NCBI GenBank assembly: GCA_934168245.1
Contig: CAKPMY010000001.1
Coordinates: forward strand, 62,001 to 126,000
Length of the DNA stretch: 64,000 nt
Direction of reading: 5' to 3'
Source: an uncultured Bacilli bacterium
GTDB lineage: Bacteria > Bacillota_I > Bacilli_A > RF39 > UBA660
Below are positions 54,970 through 64,000 of this stretch, in pieces. A model generated the notes under the pieces. That model saw nothing but the letters and a program-made list of their open reading frames with translations, had not been told where the DNA came from and searched no databases. The position numbers and the translations under genes were made by a program. Each line of letters opens with the position of its first letter. Within the stretch, counting starts at the first letter, position 1.

Positions 54970-57181
54970 TCATAATTTTAATAGCGACATCATAAGCATT
55001 TTCTAAGTCTACAAAATGTTTATCTATATATTCCTTATCCCCATCTTTACTTTTTAATTCATGTAAGAAACTAATATTAGCCAACTTAGTAAATCCTAAA
55101 TACTTACAATCACTCTTTAATGAATGTACTTCTATAGAATAATTAGCCAAATCTCCTTCTTCTTTATATTTCTTTATATTTGCCCATTTACTATCTATTG
55201 AATTTAAGAAGTCTTTTAATGTAACTTCATACATATTCATATCTCCTAGTAATTCTAAAGCCTTATCTACTTGTACCCCATTCTTTCTCAAATACTCTTC
55301 TTTTGTCTCTGATCCTTTATCTATTTCACTATTCTCAACTACTGTAACTGTCGATACTTCTTCTTCTTTTTCTTTTAATACTGAACTAAGTACTCTAACT
55401 AATTCATCTTTTTCTATTGGTTTAGCCAAATAATCACTAAATCCTAATTCCAAGTACTCTTCTTTTGCTCCTGAAATAGCATTTGCTGTTAAGGCTACTA
55501 CTGGCACTATAAATCCTGGCATTTCTTTTAATTTTATAAATGTTTCTCTACCTGACATCTTAGGCATCATATCATCCATAAATATTAAATCATACTTTTC
55601 TCCCATACTAATCTTATCTAAACAATCAAATCCTGAATTAACACAAGTAATATTATTAGCCCCATGTTTTTCTAATAATTTAGATGCTACTTTTAAATTC
55701 AAGTTATTATCATCTACTAATAATATCTTTACGTCTTTTAAATCTACATCTTTCTTTATAACTTTAGGTTTCTCTTCCTCTACTACTTCTGCAACTTTTA
55801 CAATTTCTGTACTAATCTTCTGTGGTATCATAACTGTAAATTTTGTTCCTGATCCATATACTGTATGAACTGCTATTTGTCCACCCATTAGTTCTACTAA
55901 TTGTTTTGTAATTGCAAGTCCTAATCCGGTACCTTCTATAGTACTGTTTCTATCTTCATCAAGTCTTTGAAATTTAGAAAATAAGTTCTTAACAGCCTCT
56001 TGCTTAATACCTCTTCCTGAATCTTCTACCGCAACAACTAATTTAGTCATATCTTCTTCATTAACACAAGTAACTTCGCATCTAACAAATCCTTTATCTG
56101 TATACTTAACTGCATTAGATAATAAATTAGATATAATTTTCTTAATATTATTAACATCTCCATATAAAGCCGGAGGAACGTCTGGTGCTATATAAGAAGA
56201 GAACTTAATACCCTTCTCAACTGCTTTAGGTTCAAACATACCAATAACTTCTTTTAATGTACTTCTAGTATCATAAGAAATATTAACAAGTTCCAACTTA
56301 CCAGACTCAATCTTAGAAATATCAAGTATACCATTAACTATTTCTAACAAAGTCTTAGAGGCATTAACAATATCTTTAGCATTTTCTTTAGCATCAGTCA
56401 AATTATTAGAATTAACTATACAATCACTAAATCCAACTATAGCATTCAAAGGAGTCCTAATCTCATGTGACATACTAGATAAAAACTCAGTCTTAGCCCT
56501 ATTAGCCCTATCAGCATCATCTTTAGCCTTTTCTAATTGTTCGACCATTTTCATATCTGGATTTTCAATAGTAAAGTACATAACATAAATGGTTATAGAA
56601 TGAACTGAAACCATTAATAAATATTCCGGCTTTAAAAATTGAATAACAGTAGCAATAGAACCTAAAATAATTAAAGTTAATAATGGTATATACTTTTTCA
56701 AATTATTTCGATTAAAAGATAAGCAAATTTTCATAACAGACAAAGCCACATAAACAACAGTCAAAATATAAACCAAATAAACTGAAAAACCAGTCGGAAT
56801 TACTAAATCTTTAGTATGTGTATATGACAATGGCAGACAAATTTCAATTAACACCAAAAACAAGATGATATACTTATACATTTTATTTCTTTTTTCACGA
56901 TTAGAAATAACATTAACATACATAGAAAAAAAAGATAACCAAAACACATAATATACTAAAATTAATTTAGAACTCAATAAATATACAAATGAATTATAAG
57001 AAATATCCAAATTCAAAAGTACATAATTTACAATTTCAAACAAAGTGCCCAAGAAAGTAAATACTAATAACTTTGAATATAGTCTTGTTTCTAAATGAGT
57101 AGAACGTTTTCTAGAAAAAAAGATAATAATCAAAATAAAAACATAAATAAAACCACAGATTGTAAAAGTTATATTTGCCAT
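54959..57181 (-). CDS. Hybrid sensor histidine kinase with REC and Hpt domains
   Basis: About 740 residues. Seven hydrophobic helices at ~5-210 form a 7TM-like sensor. A dimerisation helix holds FLSSMSHEIRTPLNAIVGF (His at ~241), and the ATPase domain has NLLSNAVKYTD, VEDSGRGI and GTGLGLAITKQL. A receiver domain (ILLVDDNNLNLKVASKLLEK, Asp in LIFMDDMMPKM at ~537) and a C-terminal Hpt domain (EVHSLKSDCKYLG, His at ~688) complete an His-Asp-His relay. No response regulator gene is adjacent, so the final acceptor is encoded elsewhere. Start ATG 57181 follows AGGGTGATG; GTG 57193 is also in frame. Confidence 0.9.
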   Translation of the reverse strand: MANITFTICGFIYVFILIIIFFSRKRSTHLETRLYSKLLVFTFLGTLFEIVNYVLLNLDISYNSFVYLLSSKLILVYYVFWLSFFSMYVNVISNREKRNKMYKYIILFLVLIEICLPLSYTHTKDLVIPTGFSVYLVYILTVVYVALSVMKICLSFNRNNLKKYIPLLTLIILGSIATVIQFLKPEYLLMVSVHSITIYVMYFTIENPDMKMVEQLEKAKDDADRANRAKTEFLSSMSHEIRTPLNAIVGFSDCIVNSNNLTDAKENAKDIVNASKTLLEIVNGILDISKIESGKLELVNISYDTRSTLKEVIGMFEPKAVEKGIKFSSYIAPDVPPALYGDVNNIKKIISNLLSNAVKYTDKGFVRCEVTCVNEEDMTKLVVAVEDSGRGIKQEAVKNLFSKFQRLDEDRNSTIEGTGLGLAITKQLVELMGGQIAVHTVYGSGTKFTVMIPQKISTEIVKVAEVVEEEKPKVIKKDVDLKDVKILLVDDNNLNLKVASKLLEKHGANNITCVNSGFDCLDKISMGEKYDLIFMDDMMPKMSGRETFIKLKEMPGFIVPVVALTANAISGAKEEYLELGFSDYLAKPIEKDELVRVLSSVLKEKEEEVSTVTVVENSEIDKGSETKEEYLRKNGVQVDKALELLGDMNMYEVTLKDFLNSIDSKWANIKKYKEEGDLANYSIEVHSLKSDCKYLGFTKLANISFLHELKSKDGDKEYIDKHFVDLENAYDVAIKIMKGV

Positions 57182-57202
57182 ATCACACATCACCCTATAT
57201 TA

Positions 57203-57231
57203 AGTATAACACTCATACATAAATATTTCAA
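57203..57231 (-). promoter_or_regulatory. SigA-type promoter for hybrid kinase
   Basis: TTGAAA (57231-57226), 17-bp spacer, TATACT (57208-57203) with TGT just upstream. It begins inside the T run of the preceding terminator. Confidence 0.7.
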
Positions 57232-57266
57232 AATAAAAAAGAACAATAACCTCAACATTATTGCTC
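57230..57266 (-). terminator. Terminator overlapping ligase stop codon
   Basis: Minus-strand GAGCAATAA, loop TGTTGAGG, TTATTGTTC, then TTTTTTATTTT. The TAA stop of the AMP-forming ligase is the end of the left arm. Confidence 0.8.
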
Positions 57267-59261
57267 TCCGGCTTTACTAGTCAAATGTTTTTTGAAAAAA
57301 ACTTTTGCACCTTTATGTTCGTTAATACTTTGCTGTGAAACATTTCTATATATTTCAGTTAACTCTCCAATTTTTTCTTTCATCATTAAATTTCTAGGTA
57401 TTGTATCTAATTCATGGTAAAAAGCAGGCAAATGATTTCTATCTAAATTCGATAAAATAGTTCCAAAAACTTGAGCTTCTATTTTCCGCTTTGATTCTAC
57501 AGAAGTATCGTCATCATACACAACAAAACAAGCCGGTACCTCTTTTTCTTTATCATCTGGAACACCTATAACAGCACAGTCTTTAATACCCGGAACTTTT
57601 TTAATTACACCCTCAATTTTGGGAGTCCATACTTTATGGCCCTCTCTAACAATTAAGCCAGATTTTCTTCCGGCAAAAAACACATGACCGGAAGGATCCA
57701 AATATCCTAAATCCCCAGTGTGATACCATACAGTACCATCATTATGTGTAATTATAGCCTCACTAGTACTTTGTTCATCTTTATAATACTCCTTAAAAAC
57801 ATTAGGATTGGTAGCAAGATAGCAAATTTCCCCAATTTCATAGTACATCAATCCTAAATCATAATCTTCTTTACCAATATCACGCATAGAATTTTCTTCA
57901 TCATATTCAAATATTGCCATATCATTGCCAGGAAACACCACACCAACAGAACCAACAGAATAAGTATCTTTATTTTTTAACACACCATTAGGATTCAAAG
58001 CAGGACCACAAGTCTCTGAAGTACCTAAAGCATTTTCCACAATAGCACTTGAACCACATTTTTTCATAACTGAATTAGTCTTTTGTTCCAAACCAATTTC
58101 AAGAGAATCACCACCAGAAATCAAATGACGTTTGCCACTGAAATCAACACTTTTACCCTTTTTTTCACATTGTTCAACATATTCGCAAATTCTTTGCAAT
58201 AAAAGCGGACCAAGTAAAATAACAGAACTTTCATCCTTTAAAAATTCTTCAACGCATTTCTTCGGATTAAACATAGGGCTCAAGGAAGTGGTAACTCCCC
58301 ATACAATTGCTAATACTATATCATACCAAAAATAAGAACTTGAAGGTGGCATTGGATTAAACATTGAATCATTATCATCAATATCAAACTCTGAATACAA
58401 TTGCTTATAAGCAGAACTTAAAAAATTTTCATTAGTTGTAACAACACCCTTTGATTTGCCAGTCGACCCACTAGTTGGAAATATTGCAGCATTTTCATTT
58501 GCTTCATATGGTTCAGCAATTTCATTTATAGTGAATTTCATATCAACATACGGAGATATAGCTTCTTCAAAACTTATCCACTTACCACTCTTATCATTTC
58601 TAATTTTAAGCAATGATACTTTATCCAACAAATTAACTATAGATTTTTTGGCAAAAGGAACAAAAGGCAAGGAGCCAGACATAGGTAAATAGACAATATG
58701 TTCTAATTGATCATAATCAATATTTTTCATTTGATTGTATGACAAACCTAAAGCAATTAAATGCCTAGAATTTGATTCTCTTAAACACTCAGTTATTGCA
58801 TTATTATCACTCATAGGATCAATAGGTCTGATTGTTGCCCCTATCAAATTAGCAGCAAAAAAAGCATAGATCGCCTCAGGAACGGATGGCGAACACATTA
58901 CAATAATATCACCTTTTTTAACATTAAATCGTTCTTTTAAAGAATAAGCAAAAGATAAACTCTTATCAACCAGTTCTCCGAAAGTAACTTTCTTTTCACA
59001 ACGATATGCAATATTATTGCGAATACTATTTGCCTTTTCTAAGGCTACAACACTAATTCTTTGATGCGGAAAATCGGCTTCTAAAACTTGCTTATCAAAA
59101 AACTGACGATATGGTCTATCTTGTTTTCCATATCCTGTAAGTTCAGTTCCTAATTTATTTTCGGTATCTTCAACAATTTTTTCAACATCAGCATAGGACA
59201 AATTTTTACTAGAATTTTCCTGTGCATTTTTGAAAATCAACTCTAGTATATCAACATCCAT
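57258..59261 (-). CDS. AMP-forming acyl/aryl-CoA ligase family protein
   Basis: A 667-residue ANL-superfamily adenylating enzyme. The P-loop IFPTSGSTGKSKGV is at ~257-270, ALGTSETCGPALN (A5), VWYHTGDLGYLDPSGHVFFA (A7) at ~510, and RKSGLIVREGHKVWTPKIEG (A8 hinge) follow. A Lys in NLMMKEKIGEL is in the A10 position. It activates a carboxylic acid with ATP, then usually transfers it to CoA or a carrier protein; the substrate cannot be inferred. It is longer than typical ligases by an N-terminal ~70 residues. Start ATG 59261 has AGGGGTG. Own promoter and terminator. Confidence 0.85.
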   Translation of the reverse strand: MDVDILELIFKNAQENSSKNLSYADVEKIVEDTENKLGTELTGYGKQDRPYRQFFDKQVLEADFPHQRISVVALEKANSIRNNIAYRCEKKVTFGELVDKSLSFAYSLKERFNVKKGDIIVMCSPSVPEAIYAFFAANLIGATIRPIDPMSDNNAITECLRESNSRHLIALGLSYNQMKNIDYDQLEHIVYLPMSGSLPFVPFAKKSIVNLLDKVSLLKIRNDKSGKWISFEEAISPYVDMKFTINEIAEPYEANENAAIFPTSGSTGKSKGVVTTNENFLSSAYKQLYSEFDIDDNDSMFNPMPPSSSYFWYDIVLAIVWGVTTSLSPMFNPKKCVEEFLKDESSVILLGPLLLQRICEYVEQCEKKGKSVDFSGKRHLISGGDSLEIGLEQKTNSVMKKCGSSAIVENALGTSETCGPALNPNGVLKNKDTYSVGSVGVVFPGNDMAIFEYDEENSMRDIGKEDYDLGLMYYEIGEICYLATNPNVFKEYYKDEQSTSEAIITHNDGTVWYHTGDLGYLDPSGHVFFAGRKSGLIVREGHKVWTPKIEGVIKKVPGIKDCAVIGVPDDKEKEVPACFVVYDDDTSVESKRKIEAQVFGTILSNLDRNHLPAFYHELDTIPRNLMMKEKIGELTEIYRNVSQQSINEHKGAKVFFKKHLTSKAGEQ

Positions 59262-59288
59262 GTACTTTCACCCCTTCAATTGCCGCTT

Positions 59289-59317
59289 ATTATACCACAA
59301 AAAGTAAAAAATATCAA
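59289..59317 (-). promoter_or_regulatory. Strong SigA-type promoter for ligase gene
   Basis: TTGATA (59317-59312), 17-bp spacer, TATAAT (59294-59289) with an extended TGG, about 28 bp before the start. Confidence 0.8.
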
Positions 59318-59382
59318 GTAAAAGGAAGAATACACTCTCCTCTTCCTAAATTGTATAATATCTAAATTTTTAAATCAAGTAC

Positions 59383-60006
59383 CTAAAATCCAATTCTAAG
59401 TACCTCAAACTTGGTATTATAATTAACTCCATCTATATTAGCCAAGTATTCAGAAGGATAAAGTAAATCGAATAAAGCCGTTCTATTAAATCCTATGGCT
59501 CCACCTCTATCTAAAACAATACCTAAAAAAGACTCATTCTCAAAACTTACTCTAACTATTGTTCCAAATGGATAAGACTTATCCCCTGCTAGTATTCTAA
59601 CATTACCATAATAATTATCATAATAATAAATAGTTCCATCTCCAACATATTTCCCATATGCTACATAACCAGAACATCCATAACAATCAGGTCCATATCT
59701 AGACAATTTACCATATTGTACCTCAACGACATCATTAAGAACAGGCTCAGTAATAGCCTCACTCCAAACAGTATCAGCATCTATATCTATATCATTATCA
59801 TTAACAATAACATTATCACTACTCATTTCCTCATTACTATTACTATCAACACCTACTTCTTCTTCCACAACTTCAGACTTATCTATTATCTCTTTAGAAG
59901 CATATACATACTTAGTATCTACCATACTAGTTTCTTCTCTTAAAACAACTGCTCCTACTGTTAATATACACATAGCATAAAATAATATATATTTATAATT
60001 TTTCAT
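59383..60006 (-). CDS. Secreted 3D-domain protein
   Basis: About 207 residues: an N-terminal membrane/signal helix (YILFYAMCILTVGAVVL), an acidic linker (~35-80), and a C-terminal 3D (double-psi barrel) domain. The latter reads SRYGPDCYGCSGYVAYG, SYPFGTIVRVS, GIVLDRGGAIGFNRTALFDL, with the three conserved Asp. Related domains occur in MltA-type and resuscitation-promoting murein hydrolases, so a cell-wall role is likely. Start ATG 60006 has AGGGAG and a T run directly upstream; the ATG at 60027 is in frame but lies in the hairpin. Confidence 0.8.
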   Translation of the reverse strand: MKNYKYILFYAMCILTVGAVVLREETSMVDTKYVYASKEIIDKSEVVEEEVGVDSNSNEEMSSDNVIVNDNDIDIDADTVWSEAITEPVLNDVVEVQYGKLSRYGPDCYGCSGYVAYGKYVGDGTIYYYDNYYGNVRILAGDKSYPFGTIVRVSFENESFLGIVLDRGGAIGFNRTALFDLLYPSEYLANIDGVNYNTKFEVLRIGF

Positions 60007-60057
60007 AAAAAAACTCCCTGTAGGCATTACAATACCATATTTACAGGAAGTTTACAA
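60007..60057 (-). promoter_or_regulatory. Terminator hairpin containing the next gene's ribosome site and promoter
   Basis: Minus-strand arms AACTTCCTGTA (60052-60042) and TACAGGGAGTT (60022-60012) pair over 11 bp with one G-T, followed by a T run ending at the ATG. The right arm includes AGGGAG, the ribosome site of the 3D-domain gene. A promoter TTGTAA (60057-60052), 17 bp, TATTGT (60034-60029) would start RNA near 60022, after the left arm, leaving the site free. Confidence 0.7.
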
Positions 60058-60077
60058 CACTTTACATAATTTGGCAA

Positions 60078-60974
60078 TTACTCTGCTGTTCTTTCACACG
60101 TATATCCAGATGCATACATATTCTTTTCTATTTCATCAATACTTTGTTCATTTTTAAACTCTGGATAAACACCTCCAGCCTCTACATAAGCCGAAGTAAC
60201 AAGTTCGATATCTAAAGTCGTATAATCTAAAACTTGTTTTTCTATAACAGTACCACCAGATTGCTCACAAGTAACTCTAATTCCTCCAAGAGTAGCGGCT
60301 TGTTCTTGAAGAATACCACACTTAGTCATTATTTCAGCCAAAGGATCTGCATCCGCTCTAGCATCCCCAGTAGTTGTAGTAATATGTGTAAGTTTATTTA
60401 GTTTACTATCTTCAAATCTAAATTGTCCAGTATACTCTATATTAAAAATACTAGTAGTCTTATTCAACTTACAAGTCAATAATCCAGATGTAATAGCCGG
60501 AGTATTTGCTTGATCTCTCTCAGCCTTCTTCAATGATATGAAAGAACTTATATCAGGTAAAAAATATATCAATCCAAACATAAATATAAAGAATATTATC
60601 ATCAACGTATATTTAGCCTTACTAACAGGAACTGCTACATATTGTTCTTGTTGTGCCCTCTCTTGTCTTCTCTTCTCCACTAACTCCTCAGACATCTTCT
60701 TAGACATAATAACAGTCGTACTCTTTTCTTCTTTCTTTCCAAAAAGATTAACTTTATCACCGACATTATTTGGATTAGGCATACCATTACTACTAGTATC
60801 ACTAGCATTAGTATTAGTACTAACATTATTACTATTAACACTATTATTTATATTATTAGATTCTCCTCCAAAATTATTTATAACTTCATTAGAATTAGAA
60901 CCAACTACATTAGGAGTAACATTAGAAGTATTATCTTGTTCTACATTATTATTAGGATTTACATTATTATCCAT
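60078..60974 (-). CDS. Asn-rich single-pass membrane protein, unrecognised
   Basis: A 298-residue protein. The first ~75 residues are Asn/Ser/Val low complexity. A charged helix with SKKMSEELVEKRRQERAQQE precedes one membrane segment (~125-148, LMIIFFIFMFGLIYFLP), and the C-terminal ~140 residues form an extracytoplasmic domain with four Cys (LTCKLNK, TKCGI, VTCEQ, YTCERT) that could make two disulfides. I do not recognise the family. It has an extended -10 promoter and a terminator, so it is a single-gene unit. Ribosome site AGGAGGG. Confidence 0.7.
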   Translation of the reverse strand: MDNNVNPNNNVEQDNTSNVTPNVVGSNSNEVINNFGGESNNINNSVNSNNVSTNTNASDTSSNGMPNPNNVGDKVNLFGKKEEKSTTVIMSKKMSEELVEKRRQERAQQEQYVAVPVSKAKYTLMIIFFIFMFGLIYFLPDISSFISLKKAERDQANTPAITSGLLTCKLNKTTSIFNIEYTGQFRFEDSKLNKLTHITTTTGDARADADPLAEIMTKCGILQEQAATLGGIRVTCEQSGGTVIEKQVLDYTTLDIELVTSAYVEAGGVYPEFKNEQSIDEIEKNMYASGYTCERTAE

Positions 60975-61000
60975 ACTTGTCTCCCTCCTATTCTTCTATC

Positions 61001-61009
61001 ATTATAACA
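61001..61009 (-). promoter_or_regulatory. Extended -10 promoter for Asn-rich protein gene
   Basis: TATAAT (61006-61001) preceded by TGT (61009-61007), about 27 bp before the ATG at 60974. TAGTTT 17 bp upstream is a weak -35. Confidence 0.55.
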
Positions 61010-61016
61010 TACAATT

Positions 61017-61643
61017 CTATCTTAAACTAGTAACTTTTTCTTGAAAATCATCACTACCTACTATATAACTACCAGAAGTAACTATATCAACACCATTACA
61101 TAACTCCCTAGTCCTATCATTAACTCCTCCATCTATATTAATAACAGCCTTTGAATTATAGGCATCAAGCAATGCTCTAACTTTTTCAATTCTCTTACTT
61201 GATTCAGGTATAAACTCCTGTCCCCCTTTACCAGGTTCAACACTCATAATTAAAACTAAATCTATATATGGTAAATAAGGAACTAATTCACTTACTTTAG
61301 TATTAGGCTTTATTGCTAAACCTGCTTTAATAGAATAACTATGTATTAACTTTAAACTCTCTTCTATATCTTGATCTACTTCGACATGAAAAGTTATATA
61401 TTCTGTATTAAGTTCTGCATATAAAGGAATATATTTACTTGGATTTTCTACCATTAAATGAACATCTAACCTCTTAGAAGTATACTTATATATATTCTTC
61501 ATCTCACTAAAAGGCATCGTCTTATTCTTAACAAATCTCCCATCCATTATATCTACATGTATATAATCTACATCTGTTTCATTTAATTTAACTAAATCTT
61601 TAACTAAATTTTTACAACTTAAAAACGAAGCACTAACTTTCAT
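61017..61643 (-). CDS. rpe: Ribulose-phosphate 3-epimerase
   Basis: A 208-residue TIM-barrel enzyme with HVDIMDGRFVKNKTM (metal/catalytic Asp), DVHLMVENPSKYI, LIMSVEPGKGGQEF and VINIDGGVND. It interconverts ribulose 5-phosphate and xylulose 5-phosphate in the pentose phosphate pathway. Directly abuts rsgA. The prkC-rsgA-rpe order is conserved in Firmicutes. Confidence 0.95.
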   Translation of the reverse strand: MKVSASFLSCKNLVKDLVKLNETDVDYIHVDIMDGRFVKNKTMPFSEMKNIYKYTSKRLDVHLMVENPSKYIPLYAELNTEYITFHVEVDQDIEESLKLIHSYSIKAGLAIKPNTKVSELVPYLPYIDLVLIMSVEPGKGGQEFIPESSKRIEKVRALLDAYNSKAVINIDGGVNDRTRELCNGVDIVTSGSYIVGSDDFQEKVTSLR

Positions 61644-62474
61644 CTACTTATCCTCCCCTATAAAATTCAAATAATTATTATATCTACTCTCTAATATATT
61701 TCCATTCGAAACATTCATCTTTACAACACATTCTTTTTCTTTTGTATGCATACAATCTTTAAATGGACAAGGAAACTCTCTAAATTCTCTAAAAGCATCT
61801 CTAATTTCTTCTTTACTATACTTATTAAAATCTAATGCTGAAAAACCTGGAGTATCCATAACTTTCCCATTATATATTTCAAATAATTCTACAACTCTCG
61901 TCGTATGTCTACCTCTACCTAAAGCAATAGATACCTCTCCTGTTTCCAAATTCCACTCTGGATTAATCTTATTTAATAATGTACTTTTACCAGCCCCAGT
62001 CTGCCCCGTAAATACACTAGTCTTATCTTTAATTAATGCCTTTATCTTAAAAACATCCCTATTAGATACAACTTTATAGCCAATCTCTTCATAATATTTT
62101 AATATCTCATCTACTTCTTTTAACTTATCACTATCTACTAAATCTTCTTTAGTTATACAAATAATTGCTTCTACATTATGTAACTCCATAAGTACTAACA
62201 ACTTATCTAACAAATTCAAAGAAAAATCTGGATTTACTAAACTTGTAATTATAAAGGCTTGATCAATATTACTTACTTTTGGTCTTTCAAATTCATTTTT
62301 TCTCGGTAATATCTTCTCTATTAATTTTTTATCACTACTGAAAAGAACATAATCACCTACTACTGGTGTAATATGTTCTTTTCTAAATATTCCTCTACAT
62401 TTACAAGGATAAACTTTATCTTCACAACTAACATAATGTAAATCACTAACTATTTTTATTATTTGTCCTTGCAT
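61644..62474 (-). CDS. rsgA: Ribosome small-subunit GTPase RsgA
   Basis: A 276-residue circularly permuted GTPase. An OB-fold N-terminus is followed by ITKEDL (G4), FTGQTGAGKSTLLNKI (G1, ~165-180), TRVVELFEIYNGKVMDTPGF (G2-G3) and a zinc site in FPCPFKDCMHTKEKECVV. RsgA checks 30S subunit maturation in the cytoplasm. Start ATG 62474 has GGGGGATAT. Between prkC and rpe, as usual. Confidence 0.95.
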   Translation of the reverse strand: MQGQIIKIVSDLHYVSCEDKVYPCKCRGIFRKEHITPVVGDYVLFSSDKKLIEKILPRKNEFERPKVSNIDQAFIITSLVNPDFSLNLLDKLLVLMELHNVEAIICITKEDLVDSDKLKEVDEILKYYEEIGYKVVSNRDVFKIKALIKDKTSVFTGQTGAGKSTLLNKINPEWNLETGEVSIALGRGRHTTRVVELFEIYNGKVMDTPGFSALDFNKYSKEEIRDAFREFREFPCPFKDCMHTKEKECVVKMNVSNGNILESRYNNYLNFIGEDK

Positions 62475-62486
62475 ATATCCCCCATA

Positions 62487-64000
62487 TTAATTTGTCTTAT
62501 TATCTTTATTATCACTATTATTCTTATTATCCGTATTATCTTTATTATCTTTGTCCTTATCTGTATCAGGAGTTGGTTCTTTAGCAAACGTAACTTTTAT
62601 TTTAGTCTTTTTATATATTGGTGTACCTGCCGCTCTAGATTGACTAATTACTTTACCTGGAGCATAAGCCGTAGTCTCTTGATAGTCAGGAGTCAACTCT
62701 AAATCATACTTTGTACAGAATGCCTCTACATCATCTATTGTCCAACCTTCAGCATTCATATCTGGGAACTTATCAATAATATCTGGAATATATAGTATTA
62801 TTGAATCTCCTTTTTTAACTTCTGAACCTGCCGCTAAAGACTGTCCTATAATTTCTTGTTCATCATACTCTTTATCATTATCTGTAGGCTCTTTTTTCTC
62901 TACTGTAACTTTTAATCCATACTTAGTCTCCAGTATTGTCTGTATTTCTATATAATTCTTACCAGTATAATCTTCTATCTCATATACTTCTTCTCCTAAT
63001 GACTTATATATTGTCACCACAGTACCTGGTTTAACACTTCTTCCTTCTTCTGGATCTGTTCTTGTAACTCTATTTTTATCTATTGTTGAAGAAGCCTCTG
63101 TCTTAATCTTAGTATCTACTTCTAAGCCTAATGCTTGTAATTTCTTCTCACAAACACTAATCTTTTCTCCTTCACAAGTAGGCACTGTAACTGGCTTTTC
63201 ATTAGAAAGTGCTGGAAACACAAAGAACACAACAACTAATGCTAGTAAAAGTAACCCAAATATTACTGACAAGATAATGATAACTATATTACTTTTCTTT
63301 TCTACAAACTCATCACTATCTTCTACTTTTGTCGCCACTTTTTCAGTATCTTCTTCTACTTCTTTATCATTATCTTCATCTTTTTTACTAACTTCTTGTT
63401 TCTTTATTTTCTTTGTATTTTCATTCTCATGTTCTGGATACTTATATTGATAAACTGGCTCATCCATACGATCATCATCAAGTGCTGTAAGTAAATCTTC
63501 ATGCATACTTCTTGCATCATCATATCTATTTTTTGGATTTTTAGCCGTTGCTTTACGTATTATATTTTCAATACTTTGTGGTATTGCTGGATTCTCATCT
63601 CTTAAACTTGGTAATGGATCCCTCATATGTTTAAGTGCTATCTCTACGGCATTATCTCCTCTAAATGGTAAACTACCACTTAACAATTCATAAAAGATAA
63701 TACCCATTGAGTATATGTCACTTTTAATTGTACAACCTTTTCCAGATGCCTGTTCAGGTGGTAAATAATGAACACTACCCATAACTGAATTTGTTTGTGT
63801 AAGCTGTGTTGAATTAAGTGCCATGGCTATACCAAAATCTGTAATCTTAATTTGTCCATCATCTTTAATCATAATATTTTGAGGCTTTAAATCTCTATGA
63901 ATAATATATGAGTCGTGTGCATGAGCCATACCATCAGTAAGTTGTAACATAATATCAATGGCCTCAGACAAAGTAAGTGTTCCTCTCTTCTTCAGCAACT
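62487..64000 (-). CDS. prkC: PASTA-domain Ser/Thr kinase, N-terminus beyond window
   Basis: A PrkC/Stk1-type kinase truncated by the right edge: the reading frame is open to 64000 and the N-lobe with its ATP-binding Gly loop and Lys is missing. Visible are YIIHRDLKPQNIM (catalytic loop), ITDFGIAMA (DFG), VHYLPPEQASG (activation end), a membrane helix at roughly visible residues 235-260, and three PASTA repeats (for example TVPTCEGEKISVCEKKLQAL; EIEDYTGKNYIEIQTILETK). PASTA domains sense muropeptides outside the cell. The C-terminus is Asp/Asn/Lys low complexity. Confidence 0.95.
   Translation of the reverse strand, partial: LLKKRGTLTLSEAIDIMLQLTDGMAHAHDSYIIHRDLKPQNIMIKDDGQIKITDFGIAMALNSTQLTQTNSVMGSVHYLPPEQASGKGCTIKSDIYSMGIIFYELLSGSLPFRGDNAVEIALKHMRDPLPSLRDENPAIPQSIENIIRKATAKNPKNRYDDARSMHEDLLTALDDDRMDEPVYQYKYPEHENENTKKIKKQEVSKKDEDNDKEVEEDTEKVATKVEDSDEFVEKKSNIVIIILSVIFGLLLLALVVVFFVFPALSNEKPVTVPTCEGEKISVCEKKLQALGLEVDTKIKTEASSTIDKNRVTRTDPEEGRSVKPGTVVTIYKSLGEEVYEIEDYTGKNYIEIQTILETKYGLKVTVEKKEPTDNDKEYDEQEIIGQSLAAGSEVKKGDSIILYIPDIIDKFPDMNAEGWTIDDVEAFCTKYDLELTPDYQETTAYAPGKVISQSRAAGTPIYKKTKIKVTFAKEPTPDTDKDKDNKDNTDNKNNSDNKDNKTN

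Noticed and set aside
60538..61044. 168-codon plus-strand ORF with a Leu-rich stretch
   Set aside because: Mirror of the Asn-rich coding sequence on the minus strand; no ribosome site.

Overview
The window is AT-rich, densely packed bacterial DNA, most likely from an uncultured, spore-forming, Gram-positive gut bacterium on the Bacilli/Mollicutes side of the Firmicutes (RF39-like lineages). The evidence is the cell-wall sorting signals and sortases, spoVAC-spoVAD-spoVAE, a SigF/G-type sigma factor, Spo0A-box-like sites, scpA-scpB, a PASTA kinase with rsgA and rpe, and two oxygen-sensitive class III ribonucleotide reductases. Nearly every gene is on the minus strand. TGA is used as a stop (for example at the end of the signal peptidase gene), so the standard code applies. 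The lineage is an inference from gene content; no rRNA is present.

Reading the minus strand from high to low coordinates. 64000-57258: truncated prkC, rsgA, rpe, an Asn-rich membrane protein, a 3D-domain secreted protein and an AMP-forming ligase. 57181-49750: a hybrid histidine kinase, tex, an M48 protease and a solitary prepilin-like protein. 49693-42130: a plus-strand Crp/Fnr regulator, then two class III ribonucleotide reductase loci (nrdD-deoxyribosyltransferase-like-nrdG-dut, and nrdD-small glycyl-loop ORF-nrdG). 42087-29063: a sortase-assembled pilus island with a VWA-like protein, an LPNTG protein, a small anchored protein, three tandem LPFTG pilins, a class C sortase and a class B sortase. 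29049-26117: a Spo0A-box promoter, a spoIIAA-like gene, a sigF-like gene and spoVACDE. 26049-20506: a clostripain-type protease, an RNHCP protein (plus strand), scpA, scpB, a DnaB-like ATPase and tRNA-Leu.

20199-14806: mostly small or unrecognised genes, a frameshifted KilA-N gene, a phosphoglycerate-mutase-like phosphatase and a PP2C-like phosphatase. 14743-1: a surface or matrix locus made of two SipW/TasA-type proteins, a cassette of four unrecognised ORFs, a SipW-type signal peptidase with a long C-terminal extension, and at least 2.7 kb codons of a giant repeat adhesin that runs off the left edge.

The main points for follow-up are: (i) a class III reductase whose glycyl-radical loop is encoded by a separate 57-residue ORF; (ii) a spoIIA-like operon without spoIIAB whose SpoIIAA lacks the phosphorylatable serine, yet which sits behind Spo0A boxes; (iii) the giant (Y/F)GG(G/S/N)-repeat adhesin with an embedded CBM2-like domain, coupled to an extended SipW; (iv) a pilus operon with three pilin paralogues separated by terminators; and (v) a recurring habit of placing stop codons inside terminator hairpins. 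All domain calls were made by eye, without database searches.
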